Source: Primulina eburnea (Eukaryota > Streptophyta > Magnoliopsida > Lamiales > Gesneriaceae). From it: a DNA stretch of 64,000 bases. Location: the NCBI RefSeq assembly GCF_022965805.1, contig NC_133117.1, positions 13,664,183 through 13,728,182 on the forward strand, read 5' to 3'. The notes beneath the pieces are model-generated. The model was not told the origin of the DNA. It saw nothing but the letters and a program-made list of their open reading frames with translations, and searched no databases. Made by a program: the position numbers and the translations under genes. Numbering within the stretch: the first letter of the stretch is position 1; the number at the start of each line of letters is the position of its first letter. Shown here piece after piece: positions 23,053 to 34,043 of the stretch.

Positions 23053-23382
23053 CGAGAGTGAGTTAGATTGTATTGTGCTTGAATTTTCTGATTTTGATTA
23101 CGTTAACAGTATTGATCTGCTTACCAAGTACAGAGATACCGTTGATTGATTCCAGAAGATTGTGAGATTCAGACCTGATATGGCTGATGGATGGAAATTC
23201 TACGGTAAGGGTTCCAGAGTTCGGAGTCCTGTGATATCTGTGTTAACTATGACTCGATGATTACAGAAAAGAACAGAGGGATTCCTTGTGTATTCAGTTG
23301 ACATACTGAAATCGAGCCTATCATTGGCTTATTCGCTAATGGTGTATGATTTGCTGATGTTTTCTCAGATGAGATTTCGGAA

Positions 23383-23860
23383 TTGCTTCCAGTCAGAGAA
23401 ATAGATTTCAGCATTGAATGCGTACCAGGTACAAGTCCTAACTTTCAAATACTGAATAGGATGGTACTGATTGAATCGAAAGAGTTGAAAGAGCAGTCTG
23501 AATATTTACCGGCCAAGGGGTACATTAGACTAAGTGTTTTTCCTTGGGGTATTTCAGTTATGTTTAGAGATTAATGAATCGTGTATTTCAGAAGTACTTT
23601 GATGATTTTTTGAGTATATTTATTGATGATATTTTGATATATTAGACAAATATGACTGATTATGCTGAACATTTGAGAATTGTGTTGAGTATTTCGAGAG
23701 CAGAGAAATTGCATGCAAAATGTGAGTTTTGGCTGAGACAGATTATATGTTTGGGGCACATTATATCCGAAGATGGTATAACGATTGATCTGAACAACGT
23801 TGAAGATGTGATTAGTTAGCCAAGACCGACAGCATTGTCAGAAATTGCATTTTTGTGAGC
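23383..23860 (+). pseudogene. Element C truncated reverse transcriptase
   Basis: The protease-RT linker (VREIDFSIECVPGTSP) runs to FPWG and then joins almost directly to MNRVFQKYF near 23550-23575. The fingers and first palm strand, about 85 codons in relatives, are deleted. The downstream FIDD catalytic box at 23619-23630 is still intact, followed by the GHIISEDGI segment and several stops. It cannot make a working RT. Confidence 0.8.
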
Positions 23861-24159
23861 TTATCAGATCGGTATCGATGATTGATGTTTCAAATCTGAT
23901 TAATTATTTCTGTTGTTCTGAATCCGTGTTTGAAACTGATAGTAAACCGTTGAGATAATATGTTGTTCAATTTGAACCAGAGCTGATTTTAAGAATTAAA
24001 TCGGCTTAGAAAGTTGAACATAATGTGCAGAACTTGATAGCGATGATCATAGCAGAGCATCGATCAGAATATCAGGTACGTGATCATGTACTGTATGTTA
24101 ATAATCGTCTTGTTGTGCCGAATATTTCAGATTTTAAACGATAGATATTGTAAGAAACA
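23861..24159 (+). pseudogene. Element C RNase H region, heavily decayed
   Basis: By position this should encode RNase H, but stops and gaps remove nearly all recognisable motifs. Only weak traces remain before the integrase zinc region at about 24180. Confidence 0.5.
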
Positions 24160-25406
24160 CATAGCAGTCGATTCAATATTCGTTCTGGTGGCAGAAAAGT
24201 GTACAATGATTTGAAAAGACAGTTCTGGTGGAAACAGATGAAAGCTGAGGTTGCAGAGTTTGTATCCAGATGTCTGAATTGCCAACATGAGAAAGCAGAA
24301 AGAAAGAAATAGGAAGGACTGTTACAAAGCTTGTCAATTCCTGAATGGAAATGGGATCACATTTCTATGGATTTCGTGACGAAGCTACCACGTTCTTCCC
24401 GAGGTTGCGATGTGATTTGGGTCGTGATTGACAGATTGATTAAATCTGCATGCTTTATTTCGTACAAGATGACATACAGACATGACCAGATGGCAAAGAT
24501 CTATGTCTGAGAAGTGGTCAGATTGCACGAAGTGCCGAAATCGATTGTTTCAGCCCGTGATTTTCGGGTTACTTCGCACTTTTGGCGGAGTTTATAGCAG
24601 GCTCTGGGTACGAAGTTACATTTGAGTACCGCATATCATCCACAGACCGACGGACAGTCAGAGCGGACTATCCAGACACTGAAATATATGCTTAGAGCTG
24701 TAGTGCTTGATTTTAGCACTAGTTGGCAAGAATCTTTGCCACTTTGTGAGTTTTCGTATAACAACAGCTATCAGACAAGTATTGAGATGGCTCCTTTTGA
24801 GGCATTGTACGGTGAGAAATGCAGATCCCCTCTTTATTGGGACGATATTTCTGAGGTTCCTGAGAATGGACCTGATGTGATTCGAGAGATGACAGAAAAA
24901 AGAAGCTGATTCAGAAGAGAATGAAGGCATCTCAAGATAGACAGGCCAAATATGTCAATGTTTGAAGTATACCATTAGTATTTGAGGCAAGAGACAGAGT
25001 ATTCTTGAAGATTTCACCTTTCCGAGGATTTGTCAGATTTGGAAAGAAAGGGAAGTTGTCTCCGCGTTACATTGGGCCATATGAAATTCTCGAGAAGATA
25101 GGAGATCGTGCATATCGACTCGCATTACCGCCTTCTTTATCTGGAATACATGATGTCTTTCATGTGTCGTTATTACGGAAGTATATTCCTAATACTTCAC
25201 ATATTCTTCAACCAGACGAGGCCGAGCTGGCCGAGACTCTGAGTTACTTCGAGAAGCCGATCCAAATTCTCGATCGTAAAGAAAAGCAGCTCAGAACGAA
25301 AACTATTCCACTGGAGAAAGTTCAAGTAAGTCGTCATGGTATTGAAGAAGCAACTTGGAAAACTGAATCAAATATGAGACAGGAATTTCCAGAGTTATTT
25401 CACTGA
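24160..25406 (+). pseudogene. Element C integrase and chromodomain-like tail
   Basis: The frame contains a zinc-binding remnant (RCLNCQHEKAE), IPEWKWDHISMDFV, the first core Asp region (WVVIDRLIKSA), a damaged second Asp segment (SARDFRVTS) and AYHPQTDGQSER with the core Glu. Stops lie near 24310, 24508 and 24595, and a frameshift lies between 24909 and 25005. The 25005-25406 part is open: FGKKGKLSPRYIGPYEIL, FHVSLLRKY, then a PIQILDRKEKQLRTK to FPELFH tail like Tekay/Del chromodomains. Confidence 0.82.
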
Positions 25407-25477
25407 TGTGATTTTTATTTCAGCTTCTGGTACTTTATTTATTTATGAATTGATTGAATATGATATGATGTTTGAGA

Positions 25478-25513
25478 TTTCGAGGACGAAATCGTGTCTT
25501 AGAGGGGGAGAAT
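25478..25513 (+). other. Pre-PPT dyad and polypurine tract of C
   Basis: TTTCGAGGACGAAA (25478-25491) is the intact dyad. AGAGGGGGAGAAT (25501-25513) is the polypurine tract just before the TG of the 3' LTR at 25514. Confidence 0.85.
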
Positions 25514-25674
25514 TGTAATGCCTGAGATTTGAGCACTGTAATCAGACAATAATTAATTGACAGAATGACAATTAATGAAGATTTCAGGGGATAAAGTGCA
25601 AGAAATGAGATTGAATAGGAAAAGAGTTGGAATGACATTGGAAGCATGTCCATGAGTGGAAATCCAGTAGATGT

Positions 25675-25889
25675 CGTGCACATGCGCGAGAGTATGCACG
25701 AGAGGCCAATCGCAAAGGCAGAGGACCTCGCGCATATGCGCGAGGAGATGAAAAGGTGATTGCCGAGTCCAGAGAAGTGGGCGCATGTGCGCCGAGTGAA
25801 GGCGCGCATATGCGCGAGAGGTAGTGAAGCAAGAAGCCCGGACAAAACTTCCGGCGCATATGCGCGGGCCTTGGGCGCGCATATGCGCG
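25675..25889 (+). promoter_or_regulatory. GC-dyad cassette of C 3' LTR
   Basis: Dyads start at 25675, 25729, 25780, 25803, 25853 and 25876. The 51, 23, 50 and 23 spacings of the second half match the 5' LTR. The final dyad at 25876 is intact here (CGCGC-ATAT-GCGCG) but decayed in the 5' LTR. The CAG-N7 before 25729 (CAG at 25719) is intact, where the 5' LTR has TAG. Confidence 0.85.
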
Positions 25890-25931
25890 CGGCATTCAGA
25901 ACAAAAATCACTTGTCTTCAGCATGTGAGTT

Positions 25932-25940
25932 TATATATAA
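25932..25940 (+). promoter_or_regulatory. TATA box of C 3' LTR
   Basis: TATATATAA lies about 43 bp after the last dyad, at the position matching 20058. Confidence 0.65.
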
Positions 25941-27441
25941 GTGTGCAAATTTCCTCAAACATTCAGCAAACCAACCGAGAGAAATCTTATGTAGAATCCT
26001 TAAACTTCTTCAGGCGTTAGACTTGTGATTTAGAAAGATTCAGCGATCCGATATTAAATCTGAATATATTTATGTGATCCTCGTGTTAGAGGCTTCACAC
26101 AGACGTAAGTTTTATTTATTTCCAACATGATTTGAAATTATGATATTGGAGGAATTATGATTTGCTTATTAGTATGTGTTCTGGATATACTGATCAGTAT
26201 ATAATTGAAGTCAGATCGAAGAACAGACTGTTTATGAAATTGTTATTATTTTCAGAACTGATATGATCGAGATTGTACAGATTTGAGATTATGATTTGTT
26301 ATTGTTATGATTATGAGTTGTGTCTGTGATGTTGAAATTGACGGGGTTATCGAGATTGTGTTATTATGACGTCGAAACATCAGTAGATTGATATTAATGA
26401 GACTAGGTATTGATTTGAGTAGTATATTGATATTGTACTCCTCGATATTATCATTGCTAGATTGGATATTGAAAGGCTTTGAATTCGAGAATTCGACTTC
26501 ATCAGATTGACAGAAATAAAGGTGTAAACCAATGTTGATCCGGGATTGCACAACTCGAGTTTGATTTAACTGGAGTTTCCCAAAATCACATACTTGATTG
26601 TCATTGCCTCAATATGTTGCAATGTCTGAGATTCACATGCTTATTCGATTGATTTATAGTGTAAGCGTATGTTATGTAAAGATTCATGGGTGGATGTAGC
26701 TAGTTCTGTGCTGATGTTCCTTGTTATTGGCTGAGTCGCCAAGTCTTCGGCTGAGTTGACAAGACAACGGAAGTTTGATCATATCGATGTTGCATAGGAT
26801 TAGAGCGACTTCTATCGCAAGATTCGATATGGACAGGACCAAAGTCCGTAAATAAGAACGTACCGCCACCATGATCGGGTGAGTAGGTGGGATATTGTTG
26901 CGTTCTTATTCAGATCGGGATCCCTAGATTAGGAAAGAGTCGAGTCAGAGATTATGAACCAGAGTTTGATTTACAGTTATATATCGATTCATGTCCTTTA
27001 GATTTGATATATGTTATTGATATTTGTTTCATGCTTTTATGTTGTTTATATGAATGCATGTATACATGATTTATACTGGGAATGTAATTCTTACCGGAGT
27101 TATCCGGATGTTGTCTTGTTTTTATGTGTGCATGACAACATGTGGGACAGGATCAAGGTCAAGAAAAGGATGAGAGAGGACAATTAGCGTGGAGATCTGG
27201 ACTTAGAAGTAAACATGTTTCATCACCTGATATGTAGTGAAGGAACAATAGTTGTTATGATTTACTTTTATACAGAACTTGTACTTAGATCTGGATATTG
27301 ATCTTGTAAATGAAATAAGATTTATTTCATATGTTGCGCACTCTTGTATTTTATTAAAAAAAATTAGACCCTGTTTTTCTTAATTGTTTGTAATTATTCC
27401 CAAGAACGAATAAGAAACGAATTAGCGTCTGGGTCTCCACA

Positions 27442-27704
27442 TTTCCACACTAGCTATATAGATTTATGATTTAAAGATTTGTGTTAAGGATTTTTATTAG
27501 AGATATTTTTATACTTTATTTTATTGTTAGTTGATATTTAAAGGTCTATTTAGGTGTTTTGGTTAGTCAATGATTTAGGATTTATTTTATCCACTTGAGA
27601 TTTCATATGTTAATTTATTATTGATTGTTAGAAATCTTAAGTTGTTTATTTTAGAATTTTTGAGTTTATGATTTATGATTAAAAAAAACGTCGAGGTCGT
27701 TTCA
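27442..27704 (+). repeat. Element E, right end
   Basis: It begins with the right TSD of C (TTTCC) and ends AACGTCGAGGTCGTTTCA. TSD TCGTA follows at 27705. It is AT-rich, with no coding signal. Confidence 0.7.
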
Positions 27705-27709
27705 TCGTA

Positions 27710-28622
27710 AATATGATCGAACAATCATGTAGTTAGTGCAGCCTTTTGTGGTGAGTGTTGAGATTGTGTCACCAGTTGTTTTGTGCCATTCCTGTTATAT
27801 ATCGTTACAGCTGTATGGAGGCTGAGTTGGGGGTATTGATTTGCACAGCCTGGCATACCTCGCATTTTTGGTAGGGCGGTTTAGCTACATGATGATATAG
27901 CTTCCTGGTGTGTTGCTCGAGCATTATTCTTGTTGATCATATCGTTCATTTGGCTCTGTTTACCCTATTGATATTGAGATGTGTTCATGCTTTTCATATT
28001 TAATCTAAATATATATTGATGCATGATTTATGTTATTGATTATATTTGTTGAACTGTTTCATACCAGAATACTAACCTTAGTTGTTTACTGGGTGCTGCT
28101 GTGGTTGATTTTGGGCACCATGGTAGATCTCCCGAGTAATTTTGTAGCACCAAGCAAAGGTTCCGCTGGCGGAGCTCGTGGTTGAGGTTGGATTGTTTAG
28201 TTTTGGTTCGTTGGAGTCTCCCAGCTAGTCTTTATGGTTGTTTTGGATTTTGTCTTAGTTCTATGTCGTTTTTTTTATCCAGGGAGATGCCCCGTGTATC
28301 TGTATAGTTATATGGAATTAATTTATGTTGTTAGGGAGCCTTGCTGGCTTATTTGAACTGTTGTCTATGATATTTATTTCTTGTGCCTGACAGGTACTTG
28401 CATGTAATTGTCCATGATTATTGTTGTGTCGGTCTTGAGTCATTTTACTATTTTCTAATGCTTGAGTTTTTCGGGATATCCTACTTACGAGGAGGTCATG
28501 CCAAAAGTTTTCTAGGCCATGAGGTCCATTTTTAATGTATTGTTAACCATTTTCCACTATAGAGTTAAATCAAACCATTATTGTTTTATCATTATTTATC
28601 ATTAGAATAAATGGGCATCACA
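27710..28622 (+). repeat. Element D 5' LTR, 3' portion
   Basis: It aligns over its length with 36675-37593 of the 3' LTR, for example the shared segment reading TTGATTTGCACAGCCTGG. It ends GGGCATCACA just before the primer-binding site. The earlier part of this LTR is separated by element E. Confidence 0.85.
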
Positions 28623-28623
28623 T

Positions 28624-28636
28624 CTTGTTATCAGAG
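28624..28636 (+). other. Primer-binding site of element D
   Basis: TTGTTATCAGAGT is a decayed initiator-Met tRNA site, two bases from the LTR end. Confidence 0.7.
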
Positions 28637-28792
28637 TGTAACTTGGGATATGCTCGAACATGAGTCTAGGACACTTGAGTCTTGGCACTAAAATGGTTGT
28701 TGTGCCTGTGTTCGCTACTTGACAGTGTTCTTATTTGATTATATGGTTTGTTTCTTTCCATTCTAATTGTTATAAACGTTATATGGTATAGA

Positions 28793-29848
28793 ATGGAAGG
28801 ACATGGTGAGATTCTTGTTGTTAGTGGTCGTGGTCGTGGACATGGTAGGCCTTGTACCCGTGTTGATGATACAAATGCTGAGCAAGCTTCTGATCAGTTA
28901 GAGCAGCTTAGGATGGACGAGTTAGTTGCCCGTTTTCACTCTATGAAACCACCTTGATTCAATGGTTTTGAGGAAGCTGAACTATCTGAGATTGATGAAT
29001 TGTTTGATCTGATCGAGTATCCCTGAGAGCGTTGAATTATATTTGTTGTCCATAAGTTGAAAGATCGTGCCAAAATGTGTTGGTCCACTACCTTGATGAC
29101 CATGTATGCTTAGAGGATTGTTCCATTGTGGAATATATTTCAGCTGAAATTTAAGGTCATTCACTGTCCTCCATCATTTACAGTTGTAAGGCTTTGGAGT
29201 TTCATATCTTGAAACAGGGTGATAGGTCGGTTAAGGAGTATGTTGATAAGTTCTATAATATGCTGAGATAAGCTCCTCATGTTGCTGCAAGTAAGCTAGT
29301 TGTTGTTGAAAGTTTCATTGAATGTTTGAATGGTCATTTGCACCCTTTTGTTTCTACCAGTAAGGCAGTGAATTATCTTGAAGCAGTGGAGATAGCAAAA
29401 ATGGCTGAAGCTAGTCTAAAGAGGAGAAGTAACAAAGTTCCTACCCAACACCATCAGTTTGGGAGACAACAGTTCGTCAATCTGGTTCTACATCTTTTTG
29501 CCCTCGTGGTAAGCAATTCAAGAAGTCTGGTTCTAGTTCTTCGAGTTCGGGGAGTTCAAGGAATCGTGGTGAGTATTGTTATAGTGGACCTTATTGTGAT
29601 CAATATGGTGGCAAGCACTTTAGTAACCAGTGTGTGGGAGTTCATGGGGTTCGCAAAATTTTGGTCGCCCGAGTCATTTTGCTATAGTCTGTCATAATCA
29701 AATTGGGAAGTCAGCCCAGGCAGGTAGTGGAGCTCCAGGTAATAGATTTCCAGCAGGATCTCAGTCTTCCCACCAGCCTAGTCGCCATCCAAGTCAGTCT
29801 AGAGGGAAGGGTGGTCAACAGAATCAGTCACCTGTTCGTGTGCCTTAA
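28793..29848 (+). pseudogene. Element D gag remnant
   Basis: ATG at 28793 starts a basic Gly/Arg-rich N-terminus (SGRGRGHGRP), then PPxFNGFEEAE with a stop at 28957. Capsid-like pieces continue in shifting frames (FHSMKPP, LKQGDRSVKEY near 29210-29245, YLEAVEIAKMAEASLKRR at 29370-29440). A decayed zinc-knuckle region lies at 29570-29690, with SHFAIVCHNQ at its end, followed by a Ser/Gln-rich linker to 29848. Confidence 0.7.
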
Positions 29849-30190
29849 CTGAGAACGAGGCTCAGGCAGTTTCGGGTACTGTCATTATCGGTAATTGCAC
29901 TTTATTTGGTTTTACAGCACAAGCGTTATTTGATACTGGAGCATCCCATTCCTTTGTTTCATATGAACTCGTTGTTCCGCTCGACCTCGCACCACTAGTA
30001 TGAATTCTAATCTTTTTGTTGCTACTCTGATTGGCAAAACGATTATCATTGATAATAAAGTGTTCAATGTGGTGTTGTTCTGCGATGAAAATTTATTGTA
30101 TATGAATCTCATAGTCCAACCTATGAATGACTTTGATTGTATTGTTGGAAGTTTTGACTGTGAATCGTGTCATTGTTGACTTTTCGCATC
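29849..30190 (+). pseudogene. Element D protease
   Basis: A retropepsin segment reads ALFDTGASHSFVSYE, with the DTG triad intact at 29932-29940. A stop follows near 30001. The domain ends abruptly around 30180, where [10 protein letters not shown] joins RT sequence from the middle of the palm. The C-terminal protease flank and the first part of RT are missing. Confidence 0.78.
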
Positions 30191-30700
30191 ATATACGGAC
30201 ATTTGAATTTTTGGTTATGTCTTTTGGTTTGACCAATGCTCCTGCTGTATTCATATATATGATGAATCGAGTATTTCGTAAATATCTCGATCGTTTTGTG
30301 ACTGTATTCATTGATGATATTCTTTTTTATTCTATGTCCGAGAAAGAGCATGCCAAAAACTTGAGGACAGTTCTTCGAATTCTTCAAAAGAAGCGGTTGT
30401 ACTCCAAGACATCCGAGTGTTAGTTTTGGTTAGATAGAGTTGTGTTTATGGGCCATGTCATATCTTAACATGGTATCTTTGTCGATCCGAGTAAAGTGGA
30501 GGTAGTGCTGAACTGGGAACGACCAACCAATGTGCCAGAGATTCATAGTTTCATTGGTTTAGCTGGTTATTATCGGGGATTTAACGATAATTTCTCAAAG
30601 ATTGATAGACCTATTACTCAGTTGACTCAGAAAAATCATAGATTCATTTTGTTTGATGAAACGAGTCAAGTTTTTTCAAGTTAAAGAAGAGATTGACCTC
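30191..30700 (+). pseudogene. Element D reverse transcriptase, N-terminally deleted
   Basis: It starts at the [17 protein letters not shown] segment and contains the FIDD catalytic box (30307-30318). It continues through GHVIS, VPEIHSFIGLAGYYRGF and the connection region. Stops at 30421 and near 30467 break it. The fingers subdomain and linker are lost, so it is inactive. Confidence 0.8.
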
Positions 30701-31090
30701 TACACAAGTTCTTATCATTCCAAGTGGTTCTGGAGGATTTGTTGTTTGTACCGATGCATCAAATCGATGACTAGGTTGTGTACTGATGAAGTATGGCATA
30801 TTTGTGGCATATGCTTCTCGTCAGTTGAAAACACATGAGTCTAAGTATCCTACACATGACTTGGAATTGGCTGCTACTACTTTTGCTCTCAAGATTTGGA
30901 TACATTATTTGTTTGGTGATTAATTTTTAATCTATTCAGATCACAAAAGCTTTAAGTATCTGTTCTCTCAGTCAAATATGAATATGAGACAGAGACGTGG
31001 ATGGATCTTTTTACAGATTAAGATTATGAGATCTTGTATCAGCCAAGGAAAGTGAATATCCTTGTTGATGCTTTGAGTCGTAAGGTTGTC
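30701..31090 (+). pseudogene. Element D RNase H
   Basis: A recognisable RNase H in broken frames: CTDAS near 30750, [11 protein letters not shown] near 30845-30875, ALKIW, YSDHKS near 30935 and NMRQRR near 30985. Stops and frameshifts separate these pieces. Confidence 0.72.
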
Positions 31091-31323
31091 GATGTTAATT
31101 TATCCTCGATTCATGTTTCCAAGTTACGTGAATATATTTGTACATCGGGCTGAGATTTTTAAATCCAAGGTAATGTTGTTTGTGTGCAATGATTTTTGTG
31201 GAGTTAGAATTGAATCATATTGTGAAATCATATCAAAAAACTGATGATCTGGTTTTGAAATCTTATGAGTTAGTATCTTAAGGACATCAATCTAGTTTTT
31301 CAATTCATTCAGATTATTCTCTT

Positions 31324-31687
31324 TTGTTGAATAGTAGATTGGTTGTTCCATATATTTCTGACTTGCGTACATTCACCCTCAAAGAAGCTCAGTGTACTCG
31401 TTATAGTATTCATCCTGGGGGTACAAAGATGTATAATATTCTAAGACCTCAGTTTTGGTGGGAAAACATGAAAAAGGATGTGGCTGAGTTGGTGTCTCAT
31501 TGTATGATCTGTCAGCAAGTCAAAGCAGAACGTATGAAACCAGGAGGATTACTGAACAATATTGAAGTTCCTCAGTGGAACTTGGAGCATGTGGTTATGG
31601 ATTTTGTCATGCATTTGACTTGTACTTCTAGCCATTTTGATGCAATTTGGGTTATTGTCGATATATTATCTAAATCGGCACACTTTA
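31324..31687 (+). pseudogene. Element D integrase, N-terminal part
   Basis: The frame shows the HHCC zinc domain (YSIHPGGTKMY, CMICQQVKAER) and the start of the catalytic core (DFVMHL, WVIVDILSKSAHF with the first core Asp). It is cut at 31687 by LTR F. Before insertion the reading passed through the CTTTA target into the sequence that resumes at 34353. Confidence 0.85.
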
Positions 31688-32646
31688 TGTGGGGACCCGG
31701 ACGCTAATCATGTTCTTAATCATCATTGGGACAATTAAATCAATTATAATAAACATGGTTTAATTTTTTTTAAATACAGTATTAAATGCGGAACGTAATG
31801 GAATACATTCTAATATACATGTCAGTATTAAAGTACAAGTCTTGTACTATATACAATCATTCAAACTAAGGTTTAACAACTAAATATCAAGTGTCCAAAC
31901 CCTATCTCTAATCAAAGTCTGTAGTCTCCACTCTAATCACGATCTCTCTTCATCTCCTTGACCCCGATCATGTCCCACCTGTTGCCATGCACACATACAA
32001 ACACGACAACAGCCGGATAATTCTGGTGAGAATACATCCCAGTATCAATCAACGAACATGCAATCCTATAATAAATATAAAGTATGAAACAGATATCGGT
32101 AATATGTATCAAAATCTAAAAACATAATCAATATAAAACTGTCAATTAGACTCGTGACTCCACGTCTCAGACTAGACTCAATCCTAATCTAGGGATCCCG
32201 GTTTCCAGACGTTGGTATTCCATATCGAATATCAATAATAGAATAAACTCCAATTTTATCCACTTCGATATAACCAAACATTCGGTGTCTTGACCTATCC
32301 GTCCCAGACTTTGGCACTTTCGCCAAATCACTATCCTGTGACAATGTGCAATGTTCCAGTGACGATTCCATCACTATCGGCACCTATGTCACAAGATCAC
32401 TCGTCTAATACTCGTCTAATCCATGCTTTCTATAAATCAATAGAACAAGCATATCAAATCAAATCAATGCACATAATAACAATAAGTATGTGATTTAGGG
32501 AAACTCAAGTATTTCATACTCGAGTCGTTCTCCCGGTACCACATTGACTTATACCTTTCTTTTATTGCAGTTCTGACGTCGTTCCCGTCTGGAATTCAAA
32601 GTCTGTCAACCCTCAATCTGGCAATGACAATATCAATAATATCATA

Positions 32647-33043
32647 TGTGAGGCCCGGGGCCGAAGACGGCGGGGGGTGATCGCCGGTGCCATCAGTTCC
32701 ACGGACAATGAGCGGCTCCTGGCAGGCTTCTAGGTGGAGGAAACATGAATGAACCGACCCATACGGGAATGAGAGGGATTCCGAGACTGTTCAATGTAAT
32801 GGACTGTACAGTTGAAGAGGGCTTAAAAGATTTGATTGCTACTACTCATATCACGAAGGTGCATCTTCTTTTCAGAAGCTCATCACATAAGAACTTCAAA
32901 GTTAAGCGTGCTTGACTTGGCGCAATTTTGGGATGGGTGACCCCCTGGGAAGTTTCCTAGAGTTCGTGTGAGTGAGGACATAAGCATGCTGGAAAGACTC
33001 GTCTTGGTACAGTGAGGACAGTCGTCGAATCTGGGGCGTTAGA
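32647..33043 (+). repeat. TRIM 5' LTR
   Basis: 397 bp, starting TGTGAGGCCCGGGGCCGAAG. It is similar throughout to 33114-33506 apart from small indels near its start. Confidence 0.88.
32892..32953 (+). promoter_or_regulatory. 5S-rRNA-like internal promoter, TRIM 5' LTR
   Basis: It carries AAGTTAAGCGTGCTTG and then GGATGGGTGACCCCCTGGGA, matching the A-box and C-box parts of plant 5S rRNA. The middle is altered. It is an RNA polymerase III-type promoter relic, not a full 5S gene. Confidence 0.85.
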
Positions 33044-33045
33044 AG

Positions 33046-33058
33046 TGGTATCAGAGCC
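33046..33058 (+). other. Primer-binding site of the TRIM
   Basis: TGGTATCAGAGCC is an exact initiator-Met tRNA match, three bases after the LTR. Confidence 0.88.
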
Positions 33059-33113
33059 GACCTCTCTTAGTACGGTGTGGTTCGGGGACGAACCAAGCGG
33101 AAGTTGGTGAGCA

Positions 33114-33506
33114 TGTGAGGCCCGGGGCCGAAGAGGAAGGGGGGTGATGGTGCCATCAGTTGCACGGACAATGAGCGGCTCCTGGCAGGCTTCTAGGTGG
33201 AGGGAACATGAATGAACCGACCCACACGGGAATGAGAGGGATTCTGAGACTGTTCAATGTAATGGACTGTACAGTTGAAGAGGGCTTAAAAGATTTGATT
33301 GGTACTACTCATATCATGAAGGTGCATCTTCTTTTCGAAAGCTTATTACATAAGAACTTCAAAGTTAAGCGTGCTTGACTTGGGGAAATTTTTGGATGTG
33401 TGACCCCCTGGGAAGTTTCCTAGAGTGCGTGTAAGTGAGGACATAAGCACGCTGGAAAGACTCTTCTTGGTACAGTGAGAACAGTCGTCGAATCTGAGGC
33501 GTTACA
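33114..33506 (+). repeat. TRIM 3' LTR
   Basis: 393 bp, ending GGCGTTACA, then TSD TCATA. It carries a second 5S-like block at 33357-33416 with an intact A-box (33362-33373) and a C-box with one change (GGATGTGTGACC). Confidence 0.88.
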
Positions 33507-33979
33507 TCATATCAATATATTGCTCAAATCAATACCAATCTGATTAGTCTGGATTCAACTCAAAATCAATGGCATAACGACATAATCTCGATATTCCCAT
33601 CAACACAATCTCAATAGATATTAATTACAATCCATAACCAATATCCAATACAATCGTAATCAATCCATAATCAAAATCTGTCCAATATCAATCGATATAT
33701 TCTGAAAAATCATAACAATTTCATAATCAATCTGTTTCTCAATCTGACTTCAGTTCTATGATGTCTAACATGTCAAGAACATCATATATGAATCATATTC
33801 GATTCTGGCAATACCATAATTTCAAAACATAAAAAACCATAAGAAACTTATGTCCAGTTGAATTCTGAACCAGACTGATGGAATTCTAACAACCTTCAAT
33901 TTAAACTTACAAAGTTTGCACCTTTCCCCTGAAGTTTTCCCCTTTCTCTCGAATTCTGAATGAAAGTTAAACATATGTG

Positions 33980-33994
33980 TATATATATATATAT
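33980..33994 (-). promoter_or_regulatory. TATA-type run of LTR F
   Basis: An alternating TA run lies about 50 bp downstream, in the minus sense, of the last dyad of the F cassette. This matches the TATA position in the C LTRs. Confidence 0.55.
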
Positions 33995-34043
33995 CCTAAG
34001 TTGCATGATTAGGCTACGTGTCTCTTTTTCTTAAACTTCGGTC

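Larger units (their letters stand above)
19602..27441 (+). mobile_element. Gypsy element C with TSD TTTCC
   Basis: Two LTRs (19602-21543 and 25514-27441) flank an internal region of about 3.97 kb with primer-binding site, gag, decayed protease, truncated RT, integrase and polypurine tract. TTTCC at 19597-19601 is repeated at 27442-27446. The left LTR begins CG where the right begins TG, a terminal mutation. The gypsy order (RT before integrase) and short chromodomain-like end point to a chromovirus. The element has many stops and lacks much of RT, so it is non-autonomous now. Confidence 0.93.
25514..27441 (+). repeat. 3' LTR of element C
   Basis: 1928 bp. It starts TGTAATGCCTGAG and ends GGGTCTCCACA, then TSD TTTCC. 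Compared with the 5' LTR, the cassette has lost about one dyad at two points (near 25691 and 25735), while the rest aligns closely. Confidence 0.92.
3352..27704 (+). mobile_element. Non-coding LTR-type element E, host of B and C
   Basis: The ends are TGTAACGTCC at 3352 and GTCGTTTCA ending at 27704, flanked by TSD TCGTA (3347-3351 and 27705-27709). Removing nested B and C leaves about 3.58 kb: 3352-4994, 17925-19601 and 27447-27704. I find no gag, protease or pol similarity in these parts. It may be a very long solo LTR or a LARD-like non-coding element. The motif GCTGAGTCTTTAGACTCACT at 18438 recurs with one change at 19486, about 1.05 kb apart, so a pair of fused LTR ends cannot be excluded. 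Outer boundaries are strong; classification is weak. Confidence 0.7.
32647..33506 (+). mobile_element. Cassandra-like TRIM with 5S-type promoters
   Basis: Two short LTRs (32647-33043 and 33114-33506) flank only 70 bp containing a primer-binding site. TSD TCATA lies at 32642-32646 and 33507-33511. Each LTR holds a 5S-rRNA-like block with A-box AAGTTAAGCGTG and a C-box like GGATGGGTGACC, the hallmark of Cassandra TRIMs. The first LTR ends GTTAGA where the second ends GTTACA. It has no coding capacity and depends on other elements. It sits inside solo LTR F. Confidence 0.9.

Noticed and set aside
32892..32953. A 5S rRNA gene.
   Set aside because: Only the A-box to C-box part matches, the middle is altered, and it lies within a TRIM LTR with TSDs.
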